From NCBI GenBank assembly GCA_030549495.1, contig JAUIRK010000046.1:124001-188000 (forward strand): a DNA stretch of 64,000 nt. Reading direction: 5' to 3'. The stretch is from Nectonema munidae. Its lineage: Eukaryota; Nematomorpha; Nectonematoida; Nectonematidae. The notes beneath the pieces were generated by a model, which was not told the DNA's origin, ran no database searches, and saw nothing but the letters and a program-made list of their open reading frames with translations. This document shows, piece by piece, positions 46,200 through 56,326 of this stretch. Made by a program: the position numbers and the translations under genes. The first letter of the stretch is position 1; each line of letters opens with the position of its first letter.

Positions 46200-46923
46200 T
46201 TTTTTCCCATGCTGCCATTTTTTCTCTAAAACAACTTTAGGCGAACCCCCTATTTTTCTACTTAAGAAGAGCCTATTCATTTTCAAAAAGAGACAAATAA
46301 ATTAAAGAAAATATAATATATTTTCAAGCATTATCAATATCACAAAATGTAAAATAAGAAATATAAAACAAAAAATATAAAATAAAAAAAAATTGGGAAA
46401 AAATCTACAAATTTGAGAGAAAAAAGAATAGGTCGAGGAAAAAAATACTCACAAGAATCTAACGTCGATCCGACTCCTACTTTTTCTCTAATACTTATAT
46501 ATTTAAACCGAAATCTTAGTTCTGGTTTCAACTAATGAAAGGCCACTCCATATTCTTACAGAAATTAACTCATTTTATTTAAAATACCTAAAAAAATTAT
46601 TTCTAATACCTAAAAAAACCAACTCGGACTGGTAAATTTTATTTGATACTTAAAAAAAATACCTACGACATTAAATGAAACTATTTTTTTATTTAGCATT
46701 TTTTTACTTTTGGAATTCATTTTCTGTTTATATGAAAGATGTTTTCAAAATAGGCTTTCTTGTAAATTTTAATTTAGTCATGTTAACCGCAAGTTTTCTT
46801 TAAAAAATGAAACTAAAAAAAGTTCAACAACGAATTAGGAAGGAATAGTTATTTATTAAAGAGTAAGTGTACTATCGGTTTTCATAATAAAGCAAGAAGG
46901 ATTAAAATTTGGTGTAGAAGGCT
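46200..46923. other. AT-rich stretch; 3' side of TMEM138
   Basis: No gene is recognised. On the minus strand an AATAAA (plus-strand TTTATT at 46852-46857) lies 67 nt after the TMEM138 stop and may be its polyadenylation signal. Confidence 0.45.
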
Positions 46924-47415
46924 TTAATAACTGTATTTGTTTATCTGGGATAAGAGCCATTCTGAATCATTGTAGTAATTTGGATTCATGAGCGCTGTTA
47001 CAGATTTTTTCAAAATGTAGTAGAAAAGAACAGAAAAAGAACGCTGAAGCCCAAACAACGAATGGTACTTCTTAGACCAGTCTATGAATAGGATTCCGTG
47101 CTCATCACGCTCCATCCTCACCGTTAGAAGGCATAGCGCGAAAGTTAGGCCAAAGTAGAGGACAATGATTAAAAGGGTTGGCTGATACTTCTTAAACAGG
47201 ATCCAGAGGAGTCCAGCTTGGAAGAGATACGTGTTGAAGAAGAGCGCAATCAAAAGGATTCCACAAAAGAAGATGGCGGTGAGTTGGAGTGCGTAGCTGT
47301 TGATCGCTGAAGCTGACGAATTTATGTATAGAAGGGAGAAAGAATTTATTGTTATGTCGGTGCAAACCAAGAAAAATTGCAAAAAGGCAATCACCTTTAG
47401 AACGATGAAACTCAT
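46924..47415 (-). CDS. TMEM138: Transmembrane protein 138 (ciliary transition-zone protein)
   Basis: TMEM138 is a small multi-pass protein needed for ciliogenesis and transition-zone trafficking; human loss causes Joubert syndrome. This frame has 163 residues against 162 in human and aligns end to end: TDITINSFS (19-27), FFNTYLFQAGLLWILFKKYQ (59-78), VLYFGLTFALCLLTVRM, LQRSFSVLFYYILKKSV and LMNPNYYNDSEWL (142-154, human LGDPHFYQDSLWL). Four hydrophobic segments fall at about 5-25, 41-65, 80-99 and 117-136. No intron interrupts it. A 27-bp minisatellite begins 43 bp upstream of the start codon. Nothing suggests a pseudogene. Its presence implies a ciliated organism. Confidence 0.92.
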   Translation of the reverse strand: MSFIVLKVIAFLQFFLVCTDITINSFSLLYINSSASAINSYALQLTAIFFCGILLIALFFNTYLFQAGLLWILFKKYQPTLLIIVLYFGLTFALCLLTVRMERDEHGILFIDWSKKYHSLFGLQRSFSVLFYYILKKSVTALMNPNYYNDSEWLLSQINKYSY

Positions 47416-47458
47416 ACACTAGTGAAAATTGGACAGCACACAATGAACAAGTAATGAT

Positions 47459-47620
47459 CGAGTAAATGTAGAAAGAAGTAATGAACGAGTAAAGATAGAA
47501 AGAAGTAATGAACGAGTAAAGGTAGAAAGAAGTAATGAACGAGTAAAGGTAGAAAGAAGTAATGAACGAGTAAAGGTAGAAAGAAGTAATGAACGAGTAA
47601 AGGTAGAAAGAAGTAATGAT
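47459..47620. repeat. Minisatellite, six 27-bp units upstream of TMEM138
   Basis: Exactly 162 bp of six units built on GAGTAAAGGTAGAAAGAAGT followed by AATGAAC. The middle units are identical and the outer ones differ at single bases. A partial unit lies to the left (CAATGAACAAGTAATGAT). It starts 43 bp from the TMEM138 start codon, in its promoter or 5' UTR. Confidence 0.95.
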
Positions 47621-48470
47621 GATAAATATTATTGATTTATTTATATACCTCTATATATAACAGGATACAAGAATAACGGTGAAAAAATCGATCGAATATG
47701 TAATCAATTTACATCCATTGTATTTTATGCGCCTAGTTATGTTGATTGTTGTCTATAATCAAAAAACAATAAACAGGATTGATTTTGCAATTCCTTCATT
47801 GATCTGTACAAATTTTATTCAATTTATTTATTCATAACAAAATCTCAGAAATTAATTTTTTATCATAATTTTTTAAATCTAACTGGATAAATTTAACTGC
47901 TGAGAATGATTAAATAAGTCAATTCATTTTATTACAACATATAATTTTATGGATGCCGCCAAGCTTGCTCAATACAATATGCTACAACATTTATAAGCGT
48001 TGATAGCTAATCTTACAGGCGCACGAAAGTACCTCAAAAACATTGCTGGACATTTGCCCAGTCATATTTCGTAGTTTTAAATTAGTTACGTTAATCAGTA
48101 ACCCTGGCAAGACGGATTAGGGAGTTTTACCTCGGCTGAACTTGAACGTGTTCTATCCCAAAGAAACTTATCAAATTTCTAGTAACATGATGAGTTGACG
48201 CGTTATTACATTATGTTTCCATGGAACAATTCACCTAATTTTAGTGATAGATATCTTATAAAATACTCTCTCCCACTTTTGCGGGTTGAAGGAAATGCTT
48301 TAGACCAGGGCGTAACCAGAAGGGCAAGTGAACAGTTGCCCCATCAGATAATCTTATGTTATAAATTTTTTAGTTTTTGCCCCTCCTTCAAAAATTTCTG
48401 ATGCCTTCGGCTCCAGGACTATTATGTTTCTTCACGCCCCAACTATTGTATGCTGCAATATTTAAATAAT
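47621..48470. other. AT-rich stretch; possible hAT end near 48306
   Basis: CAGGGCGTAACCAGAAGGGC (from 48306) looks like a hAT left terminus, but no matching right end was found. No gene is recognised. Confidence 0.4.
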
Positions 48471-48479
48471 TTCAGAATA

Positions 48480-49085
48480 CTTGAAAAGGCCATCTTCTTG
48501 AATGAGCATATTGTTACACACGTCTAGACCTGATTTAAATTTATTATCTTCAAGCACTGTTTTAGGTTTTCGCTTTGCACCAAATAACTCTATTTTGCCT
48601 AAATGTTGAGAAGACAAAATGTACACAACTTTGAAATCCTTTATTGCATGTTTTGTTAGAATGTATGCTGTGAAAGAAGCCTAATCTGTGTAGAAAAAGT
48701 TGCCTTTATTTTCAGCTAATTTTAAACCTTTCAGGTGTGCTGGTCTCATGATGTAGCATAAATCTACAATTTGCGCTAACGCTACCACATAATGTGTAAC
48801 CGTTGAATTTTGCCCATTTCAAGAGGTTGTGCAAGGTAAAAAACGTACGTTCAAAATTCCAGCCCACTAATCAAATCAGATTGTGTAATGAGTTTCTTTA
48901 CCAGCTCTTCAGAACTAAAATAATTTCTATCTTCAAGTCTTGTGACATAAAGTATAAACGAGCATCATTACAATGGTAGCATTTAATTCCATAACGGCCA
49001 GGTTTGGATCCATCATATATTTTTAGTGGTGACTTTTCTCAGAACTTTATTAGTTGTTCATCTATCGTGATATAATCTTGTGGAA
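48480..49085 (-). pseudogene. piggyBac transposase relic
   Basis: On the minus strand, near 49080, the sequence reads PQDYITIDEQLIKF, then KIYDGSKPGRYGIKCYHCND, matching 'TVDE.LVPFRGR...YIPSKPAKYGIK...LCD'. Near 48600 it reads KDFKVVYILSSQHLGKIELF and KRKPKTVLEDNKFKSGLDVC, matching 'V.LLSS.H' and 'KP.II.DYN.TKGGVD..D'. These hold two of the DDD-type catalytic regions. Many stops and frame changes separate them, so it is long dead. It is the only piggyBac coding relic in the window and a plausible relative of the source that moved the TTAA MITEs. Confidence 0.8.
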
Positions 49086-49089
49086 CGAA

Positions 49090-50145
49090 GTGCTTGTGAC
49101 AATTTTGGAAAAATAACTTTTACTTTTAATATCGAAACTGATAAAAACTTTAATAACAGAACTTTAAAGTTTGCCAAGATTTAGGTTCAACTCAAAGAAT
49201 AAATAAAAATTTTTTAAAAGTATATTTAAATATAATAGGAAACAATTTAAACGAAAAATCAAATTCCCCGCAAATTTTATTTTGCCCCCTGGAACTCCCT
49301 TGAAATATATAAATGTATAAACTTTCTCATAGTTCCAACCCCATTAAAATCAGTTTAGCTCCATGTACTTAGAGTCTGGTGATGGGGTTGTAGTGTGACT
49401 GAAATGTAAGGTAGGAGAGGTATAAGTGTACATTATAGATCAAAATAGTCCACAAATTTCATAGTTGGTGATTCACATGTTTTATAATTCGTTTTGCGTC
49501 AAAAAAAGGATACTATTCCGTAATTGAACAGATGGGAATATCTGGATCTGTAATCAAATCTTGGACGACTTAAGCAAGACCCTTGGTTTCTAACACTAAG
49601 CTAATAATAATATTTGCCGACAAATGATCAACCTAATAAATTTACTTCTGCTAATAGAAATGAGAAAACTTTTTAAAAAAGTCATAGTCGAGGTCAAATC
49701 CTATAACACAGACATGCTGTTTGAAAAATCTAAATAATTTCATGATAAATAAGCTTATCTGATTTATTTTTTAAAAAATTATAACATTGTTGAAGCAATT
49801 TTATTAGATTGACTGAAAAAATATTTACAAAACCTAACTCAAAAATAATTTAATATTTCTTATATAAGAATTTAACAAATTAAAAAATTTACACGAAAAC
49901 TTCATCCATTTTTATCTTTGCACATCGAAATATATAACAAATAAAAATATCGAATGAATTATTCAATGCTGTAGCTTGGGCTTTGGATCTATGCTGTGTT
50001 GAAACTTTTCTAAATGTTTTGAGTGAATGTTCGATCTTCCAGTTAAGTATGAAATAGGTTCCCTTTGGTAAATAGTGTTATCATGGCTATCAAGCTGTCT
50101 GAAATGTTATCGGATGTGTCACTAGCGTGAATAACATTTTCTTCA
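49090..50145. other. AT-rich stretch without a recognised gene
   Basis: It may include the rest of the decayed piggyBac element on its right side, but no TTAA-flanked end could be assigned. No gene is recognised. Confidence 0.45.
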
Positions 50146-50149
50146 GATT

Positions 50150-51450
50150 CAATTTTTCTCGACTTAGTTTTCGCTATTAGTGTGTGAAAATTTATGAAAA
50201 TCTTAATCAAATTTGCGGATTTCGCCTGAAAATTCTTCCAAAAATATTATTCAAATTTTAAATAAAATATATATTTTTATACTAAATCAATCATGCTGAC
50301 TTCATTTCCTTACTCAATTTTTGCAATTAGGGTGTGAAATATTCTGAAAGTGTCAATAAAATTTGTGGTTTACCCCTGAAAATTATATGTTTGAATATTA
50401 TTCAGATTAAAAAAATACATATTTTTATACTAAATTAAGCATGCCAATTTAAATACCGGAGTCATTTTTTGAAATTTGGTTTTCAAAATATATAAAATTA
50501 TCAATCAATTTTGTGGGTTTCATTAGAAAACCACAAAATTATAAAATTTTAAATCAAGCATATTTTTTATATCAAATCGACCATGCAAATTTCATTTCTC
50601 AATTCAGTTTTAGCAACTATGATTTCGAAATGTCTAAAAGTATTTGCAGTTTACTTCTGAGAAAGTGTCTCCAAAAACATCTATACACATTTTAAAAAAA
50701 TATTTTTTTAAATAAATCGAACATGCAGATTTTATTTCTCGACTCATTTTTTGCAATTAGAGTGCGAAAATTTCAATCACATTTGTGGTTGAAGGCAAAA
50801 ATTATTTCGTAAAATATTATTTATATTCTCAATAAAATATATTTTTTATACTAGATCTCCATGCTGATTTCATTTTTGGACTTAGTTTTTGTAATTAGAA
50901 TGTGAAAATACCAATCAAATATGTTAATATCGCCTGAAAATTTTCTTACATTTATTTACATTTTAAGTAAAATATTTTTAAACTAAATTGACGATGCTGA
51001 TACCATTTTTTGGCTAAGTTTTTACCATTACTGTGAAAAAATGTGTCTAAGTACAAATAGAATTAATGATGTATTTCTGAAAATTATCTCATAAACATAC
51101 TTTCATATTTTAAATAAAATATATTTCTTATTCTTAATTTTTTTATTACAATGCTCCCTTAATTTCGGGACTTAGTTTTCTCAATTAGGGTGCAAGAATG
51201 CGTGGATTATGAATCACGTTTGACATTTCGGAATAAACAAATTCTAAAAAAAAAACTCAATTTTGATTGAAAATCACTATTAAAATTTTGATGGAGGGTA
51301 AAATTCTGACTAAAAATATCTTTTAAATTTAAAACAATTTTTTATTACAATATCGTCCATGTTTTTCATTTTTGAAGTTCTTTTTGGTCAATACCAGTGT
51401 AAAAATAGGTGAAAGTATCAATCGAATTGGCAAAAATCAGTATTATTAAG
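50150..51450 (+). repeat. Tandem-repeat block, about 140-bp diverged monomers
   Basis: Anchor words recur at about 50280, 50429, 50569, 50711, 50849, 50988, 51150 and 51350, such as AAATCAATCATGCTGACTTC, ATCGACCATGCAAATTTCAT and GATCTCCATGCTGATTTCAT. Spacing is mostly 138-149 bp and longer at the right end. Other conserved words are GTGTGAAAAT and AAAATATATTTTTTATACTA. Monomers are diverged. About 0.75 kb of the right part recurs inverted at 4990-5760. It is non-coding. Confidence 0.8.
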
Positions 51451-51570
51451 ATTTTTCTCACAATCGTTATTTATTATAGTACAAAAATTTAAGTCTGCGA
51501 GAAGTAAGGGAACTCAAGGCACATTGAAATGAGAACGCTTGATCATATGAAGAATGAAATAGTAACACGT

Positions 51571-51893
51571 TTAATAAAGTGCTTTTATATCGTCAATATA
51601 GAAATTTTTTGAGGAGCTATATACTTTTAATAAGTAAAAATCTAGTATTGAGATTTTCAAAAAACATCTTAACCGCGAAGAAGATCCTACATTGTGAATC
51701 AAAAATCTTTGAACCTTAATCTTATTAATTAATATTTCAAACATCAATTGACTAAAAAAGTGATCTAAAATTTTCAAACAATTAAAATTACCATTAATAT
51801 GACAGACACCAATAGTTGAAGAAATAGCTATTTTCAAAATTTTCTTATAAACGTGAATCAAATTTGACAAATTTTTTCCTTCGGTGTGAATTA
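51571..51893 (-). CDS. Exon-like open frame, unrecognised
   Basis: After an acceptor-like TATTCAG (just above 51893) the minus strand reads IHTEGKNLSNLIHVYKKILK, IAISSTIGVCHINGNFNCLK, then SSRLRCFLKISILDFYLLK and ends KNFYIDDIKALY with a stop at 51571-51573. The frame is open further upstream (to about 51980), so the exon start is not certain. The composition looks protein-like. I recognise no domain. It could be the last exon of a host gene or part of an unknown element. Confidence 0.35.
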
Positions 51894-52071
51894 CTGAATA
51901 TTTTAGAAGTGGAAAAGTTTTTGTAATTGAAAAAAGAGGATTATGAATGGATTCACCAAGAACAAGAATTTTGAAAAAGGATTAGTTAGCAAATATTCAG
52001 AGTGATATTTGTTCATAACCACTGATAATACTACACATTATATTGATAAAAAAAGAAAGGATCAACAAAAA

Positions 52072-52366
52072 GAAAACGTTGAGTAAATCTTTTATTTAAC
52101 AAAATACCAGCAATAATATTTCTGTCACTATGACCTTCTTCAGATATATTATATGATGTAAAATAACACTGTAAATATATATACTATATATGTGATTAAC
52201 GTAAAGTAATCTCTTTACCATCAGCACCAATAATCCCTCTCAACACTCAGCAAGCAAGACACTCCACGCTTTTATTTTACGTCATATAATATATCTGAGG
52301 AAGGTCATAGTGACCGAAATATTATTGCTGGTATTTTGTTAAATAAAAGATTTACTCAACGTTTTC
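52072..52366. mobile_element. Long inverted-repeat element with hammerhead-like motif
   Basis: Two 95-bp arms (52072-52166 and 52272-52366) are reverse complements with only three mismatches, around a 105-bp AT-rich centre. Each arm, read outward, carries CTGAGGAAGGTCATAGTGAC then CGAAA (right arm, 52295-52319) or the variant CTGAAGA...ACAGAAA. This resembles a hammerhead ribozyme core: CUGANGA, a stem II of GGUCA/UGACC with loop UAG, and GAAA, but with one extra unpaired A before stem II. Penelope-like elements carry such ribozymes, and a Penelope remnant lies at 34.2 kb. No target duplication is evident. Confidence 0.7.
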
Positions 52367-52369
52367 AAT

Positions 52370-53629
52370 TTATTTTCTTTACAACTTTTATTTATGAAGT
52401 CTCAGCGCCATTTTATCTACATCAACAAAGATTCTTCAATAGAAAAGTTATGTAATCGCTTGAATTCTGAGCTAAATAAATCTCTGAAAAGGTTTTTCCG
52501 AACATAGATTGCACAAAATGAATTTCCGATGAAAGTAGGGCTACCAAGGTAGGATCGGTTTAGAAATAAGAGCAAAATTAGATGTCATATAAAGTATGGG
52601 AAAATGAAGTAGGCTACAAGCTGAGAGTGTATTTGTAAGCAAAACAATAGAAGTCCGATTGAGATTTATAGTTCCAAGCTCCCTTTTTAATTAGTAAACT
52701 AAGGGAAGGATTAAATAGAGAACAAAAATCAAACCAAGGGGGACCAAAAGTGCTCAGTTTAGTTAGATTTGCAGCCAGTAATATTTTCCACCATGTAATT
52801 TTACTATTTTTATAAAAATTTTATTGCTGAATTTATTATTTATCTTTAAATATACTATAATATAATAAGCTTATTGGAAATTTTTATGAGAATTAAAAAT
52901 TTTAATTTTATAACCTTTTATCTTCTAACATGATCTCAGGTTGCTTTGATTAAAATTTGGTCCCATTCCTATTTATGAGATGGATAATATCATTATTATA
53001 TCAAGAAAGAAAATTATTTTATCTTTTGTGCTTAAATATATAAAAGGCAATGCAGTGCTGAACTAAGTAAATATATAACCATTTTAACCACATTGAAATG
53101 TAGTATTTATTACATGTGTATATATTGACAAAAATAATGTCATGATGAAATAGAGAAAGGTCGATTTGCTAAATGGGACGAAAATTATTCAAAAATATTT
53201 GATCACAAATTAAACAAACTTAAAAAGTAACCGCAATTTAAATCTTGAGTGACAAAAGTATTTTCATAATTAAATTGAGCATTTTTGATTTGCTGTATAT
53301 GGATAAGTTTATTTTAATATAATGAGAAAAGGTGTTTGCCAAGTCACCTGTGAAAGCAAATTTAGTGACAGGTAAAATATTTTGGATGGATTAATCATCA
53401 AAAGTTGGTTTATTAAATAAATTAATACAATAGTAATCCAAAAAATGTTGAATTTATAATATATTTTCAAATTTATAAATTTGGCATGGATTAACATGTT
53501 TGACTTGTTTTTTCGACAGGTTTGATTGATTTTCACGAAAATAAATGACACCATAAGATTGACAATCAATTATTTATTGGGTTCACGCGAGATTTTGTAA
53601 AAATATTCAATCGTTTAAGAAAAAAGAAG
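52370..53629. other. AT-rich stretch without a recognised gene
   Basis: Chance frames only. No repeat with defined ends was found. Confidence 0.5.
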
Positions 53630-53936
53630 GAGGCGTGACTAAAATAGCCCCCCATCACTGAGGAAGTGAAAATAGCCCGTCACGAAAAACTTTTGATAGA
53701 AGTTTTAGACATTTTTAACTACAAAGAACAAAAAAAATTTTTTTTAGGTCAATAAAGTCAATTTTTTTTCTGTAAAAGTCAATTTTTTATCTAAAAGTCA
53801 TTTTTTTAGTTAGTATTTTTATCATGTAAGTACCATTATTTTTTTAAATCTTTTTTATTCAATCTTTTTTTCATATTATCGACAGATGTTAATATAGTGC
53901 ATTACATTAATTTTTTTCAGAGTAAATACCCTTTTA

Positions 53937-55927
53937 ATGCCTAAAATTGCTAAAGATAAAGCTACCAAGTTTGGATTAATAGTAAAAAAATACCCTCAAG
54001 TGTTCACCGTTTCCCGTTCAAATGAATTACTCTGGAAAATTTGTAATGTTATTGTGAAACATGGAAAGAATTTTTTATTGAAAATCACAGAAGTTCTAAA
54101 AAACATCAAAATTTTTTACCTGAATCATCAAATAATGAAATTCAAAAGTATTTGGAATCAGTAGACAAAAAATTTTCAAAAAAAATTGTTAAATGCTTCT
54201 TAGAAGCAAATATTCCGCTGCACACGCTTTCACATCCCTCAATGAAAAATCTTTTTATCGATCTTGGCCACCCACTTCTTTCTGTTTCTAGCAGCCGCAA
54301 CATAGTTTCGGATCTCTCTTTTGAATTAATGACTAAAATCAAAGGCAATATTGAAAATAAGGAAATTTTTCTAGTTGTTGATGAAAGCAAAGTTAAAGAT
54401 TTAAGTTTTGTTAATATTTTAATTGGCAGTGTCGATCATCCTGAAAAATGTTGGCTAGTTAATTACATACCATTAGAGCAAGGGTTCTCAACCATTTTTC
54501 TACCATGGCCCCCTTTTTGCGCAAATATTATTGTATGGCCCCATAAAGTTTTTCATATATTTTTCTATTTTTTAGAGGTCAAAAACGAAAATTCCGAACT
54601 TTTTCATGAAGTTATTCATTCAAACAACATAACATCAAAGCAAAAAAACTGTAAAATTCCTTCAAAAATTATAGAGCTTCTAAATCATATTTCATAATAG
54701 TTTAGAATTAAAGTTGCTTTCCAATTGAGTCTTTTTTACTTCATATTAAGGATCTAAACCTAGTAGATGTTGGAAACAAAACTATAAAAAAGTTCATGAA
54801 AATAGAATTTTCATATAAAGTTTCAAGATATAGGTGCTAAAATAGTTTTTGCATCATATGTATATAATATAGAAAAATCGACAAAGCTTTGGAGCATTTT
54901 TATAAATAAAAATGAGTCTTTTCGTCAACTTACCTTTTTAATTTAATCATCCATCTATATCAATACGAACTTATAACTTGTTTTGTGACTTCTCTACGAT
55001 CTGATGTATTGTATTTAAATCATATATTTTTCTGTGGCCCCCTTAAAATTTCTTCTGGCCCCTCAGAAGGCCATATGGCCCACGTTGAGAAACCCTGCAT
55101 TAGAGGATAACATCATTTCTAAAAAATTGGTTCAAATTTTAGATGATGTTCTAAAGAACTTTCAAGTATAAAAAAACGCTTTTTTTTACTTTTGACCGAT
55201 GCAGCCAGTTACAATATGGTGGCGGGTGATGTTTTGAAACACATTTACCCAATCCTTTTTCATGTCACGTGCTTTGCTCACCTTCTCCACAATAGCGCAA
55301 TGCGAGTCAAATCTTTTTATAAAGAAGTTGACGAGCTAATAAGCAATCTCAAAATGGCAAAAATCAAAAGTAAAAGCAAGAAAGCTTCCTTTAAAACAAT
55401 AGGATCTCCTCCAGCTCCGATTGTAACTTGATGGGCAAGTTGGCTAAATGCTGCTAATTATTACTGTAACACCTTACCTGCTGTCAGAAAAATTTACAAG
55501 AATTTAATGATGAAAATGGCATTCTAGTCAAAAAGGCTAAAAAAAAGTGTTGAAAACGATAAGCTTTTTATTCAGTTAAAAAAATCAAACAGAATTACAT
55601 AAAACTCGCTGAAAAAATTGAACCGACATCCTTCACAATACAGAATGCCTACGATATTCTGAAGTCTTTATCATTTGAAGAAGATGATTGTGAAATTCGC
55701 GATTATCTCAACAAAAGAATGGAAAAAAATGTTTTGAAAAAATTGTAGAAATGACCAACAAAGAAATATCCCCAAGCATATATTTGAAGCTACAAAAATG
55801 CCCTGCAACAACTTGCTCTGTTGAACGATCTTTTTCAATGTTAAAAAAACTTTTGGCTAAAGATCGTAAATTTTTACACCAAAATGTCATTCATTATTTT
55901 CTATTATATTTTAATTCTTCAGAATAT
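53937..55927 (+). pseudogene. hAT transposase, broken and interrupted
   Basis: The N-terminus MPKIAKDKATKFGLIVKKYP leads into a BED-like finger in another frame (ICNVIVKHGKNF). 54152-54470 reads KIVKCFLEANIPLHTLSHPS and NKEIFLVVDESKVKD, where VVDES is the first catalytic Asp block. The frame resumes after the nested MITE with LTDAASYNMVAGDVLKHIYP and HVTCFAHLLHNSAMRV (55192), the 'TD.A.NM' and 'C.AH..N' blocks. It ends with KCPATTCSVERSFSMLKKLL (about 55797), the dimerisation domain. Order and motifs are full length. Several frame breaks plus the insertion inactivate it. Confidence 0.85.
54479..55097 (+). mobile_element. hAT MITE (619 bp) nested in the hAT transposase
   Basis: CATTAGAG flanks it exactly at 54471-54478 and 55098-55105. 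The ends CAAGGGTTCTCAACC and, reversed, CAGGGTTTCTCAACG are Charlie-type hAT termini. TGGCCCC words recur inside both ends. It is non-coding. It inserted between the catalytic-Asp block and the TDAASYNM block of the host transposase. Confidence 0.92.
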
Positions 55928-56326
55928 TAATTTTATACTGTATAATAAAGTTTTTTTATTACTTCATGATTTTTGTGTGAAATTAAAAATATAAATTTTA
56001 GGTCAATTTTTTTCCTTCAATAACTCAATTTTTTTTATAATTTATAGGTCAATTTTTGTTTCTAAACTTTGCCCGCTCAAGTGATATGGAGCGGGGAGGG
56101 GCGTTTTACCAAGCTCGACTATATTTCTTCAGACTATATTCAGCTCGTGTCGAAGAGTTAGATTCTTTGCAGTTTATTTTTTTATGAATATTAAATAAAT
56201 TTTTTGTTATTGTTATTGTTGAAATATGATGTGAATAATTTAAATGTTAATTTTTTTGTTTTTTCATTTGTTTTTGTTTAATTTTATTTTAAGATCACCT
56301 GACCCTTGAATCAATTTTTTTTCTAA

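Larger units (their letters stand above)
53632..56120 (+). mobile_element. hAT transposon, CGGBP1-like, with nested MITE
   Basis: The left end GGCGTGACTAAAATAGCCCC and the reversed right end CGAGCTTGGTAAAACGCCCC are similar; the boundaries are approximate. Both subterminal regions repeat AGGTCAATTTTTTT-like words (53745-53815 and 56000-56060). It encodes a broken hAT transposase on the plus strand, split by a 619-bp hAT MITE. Confidence 0.7.

Noticed and set aside
47440-47620. CRISPR-like array
   Set aside because: The 27-bp units are contiguous without spacers, so this is a minisatellite in a eukaryotic genome.
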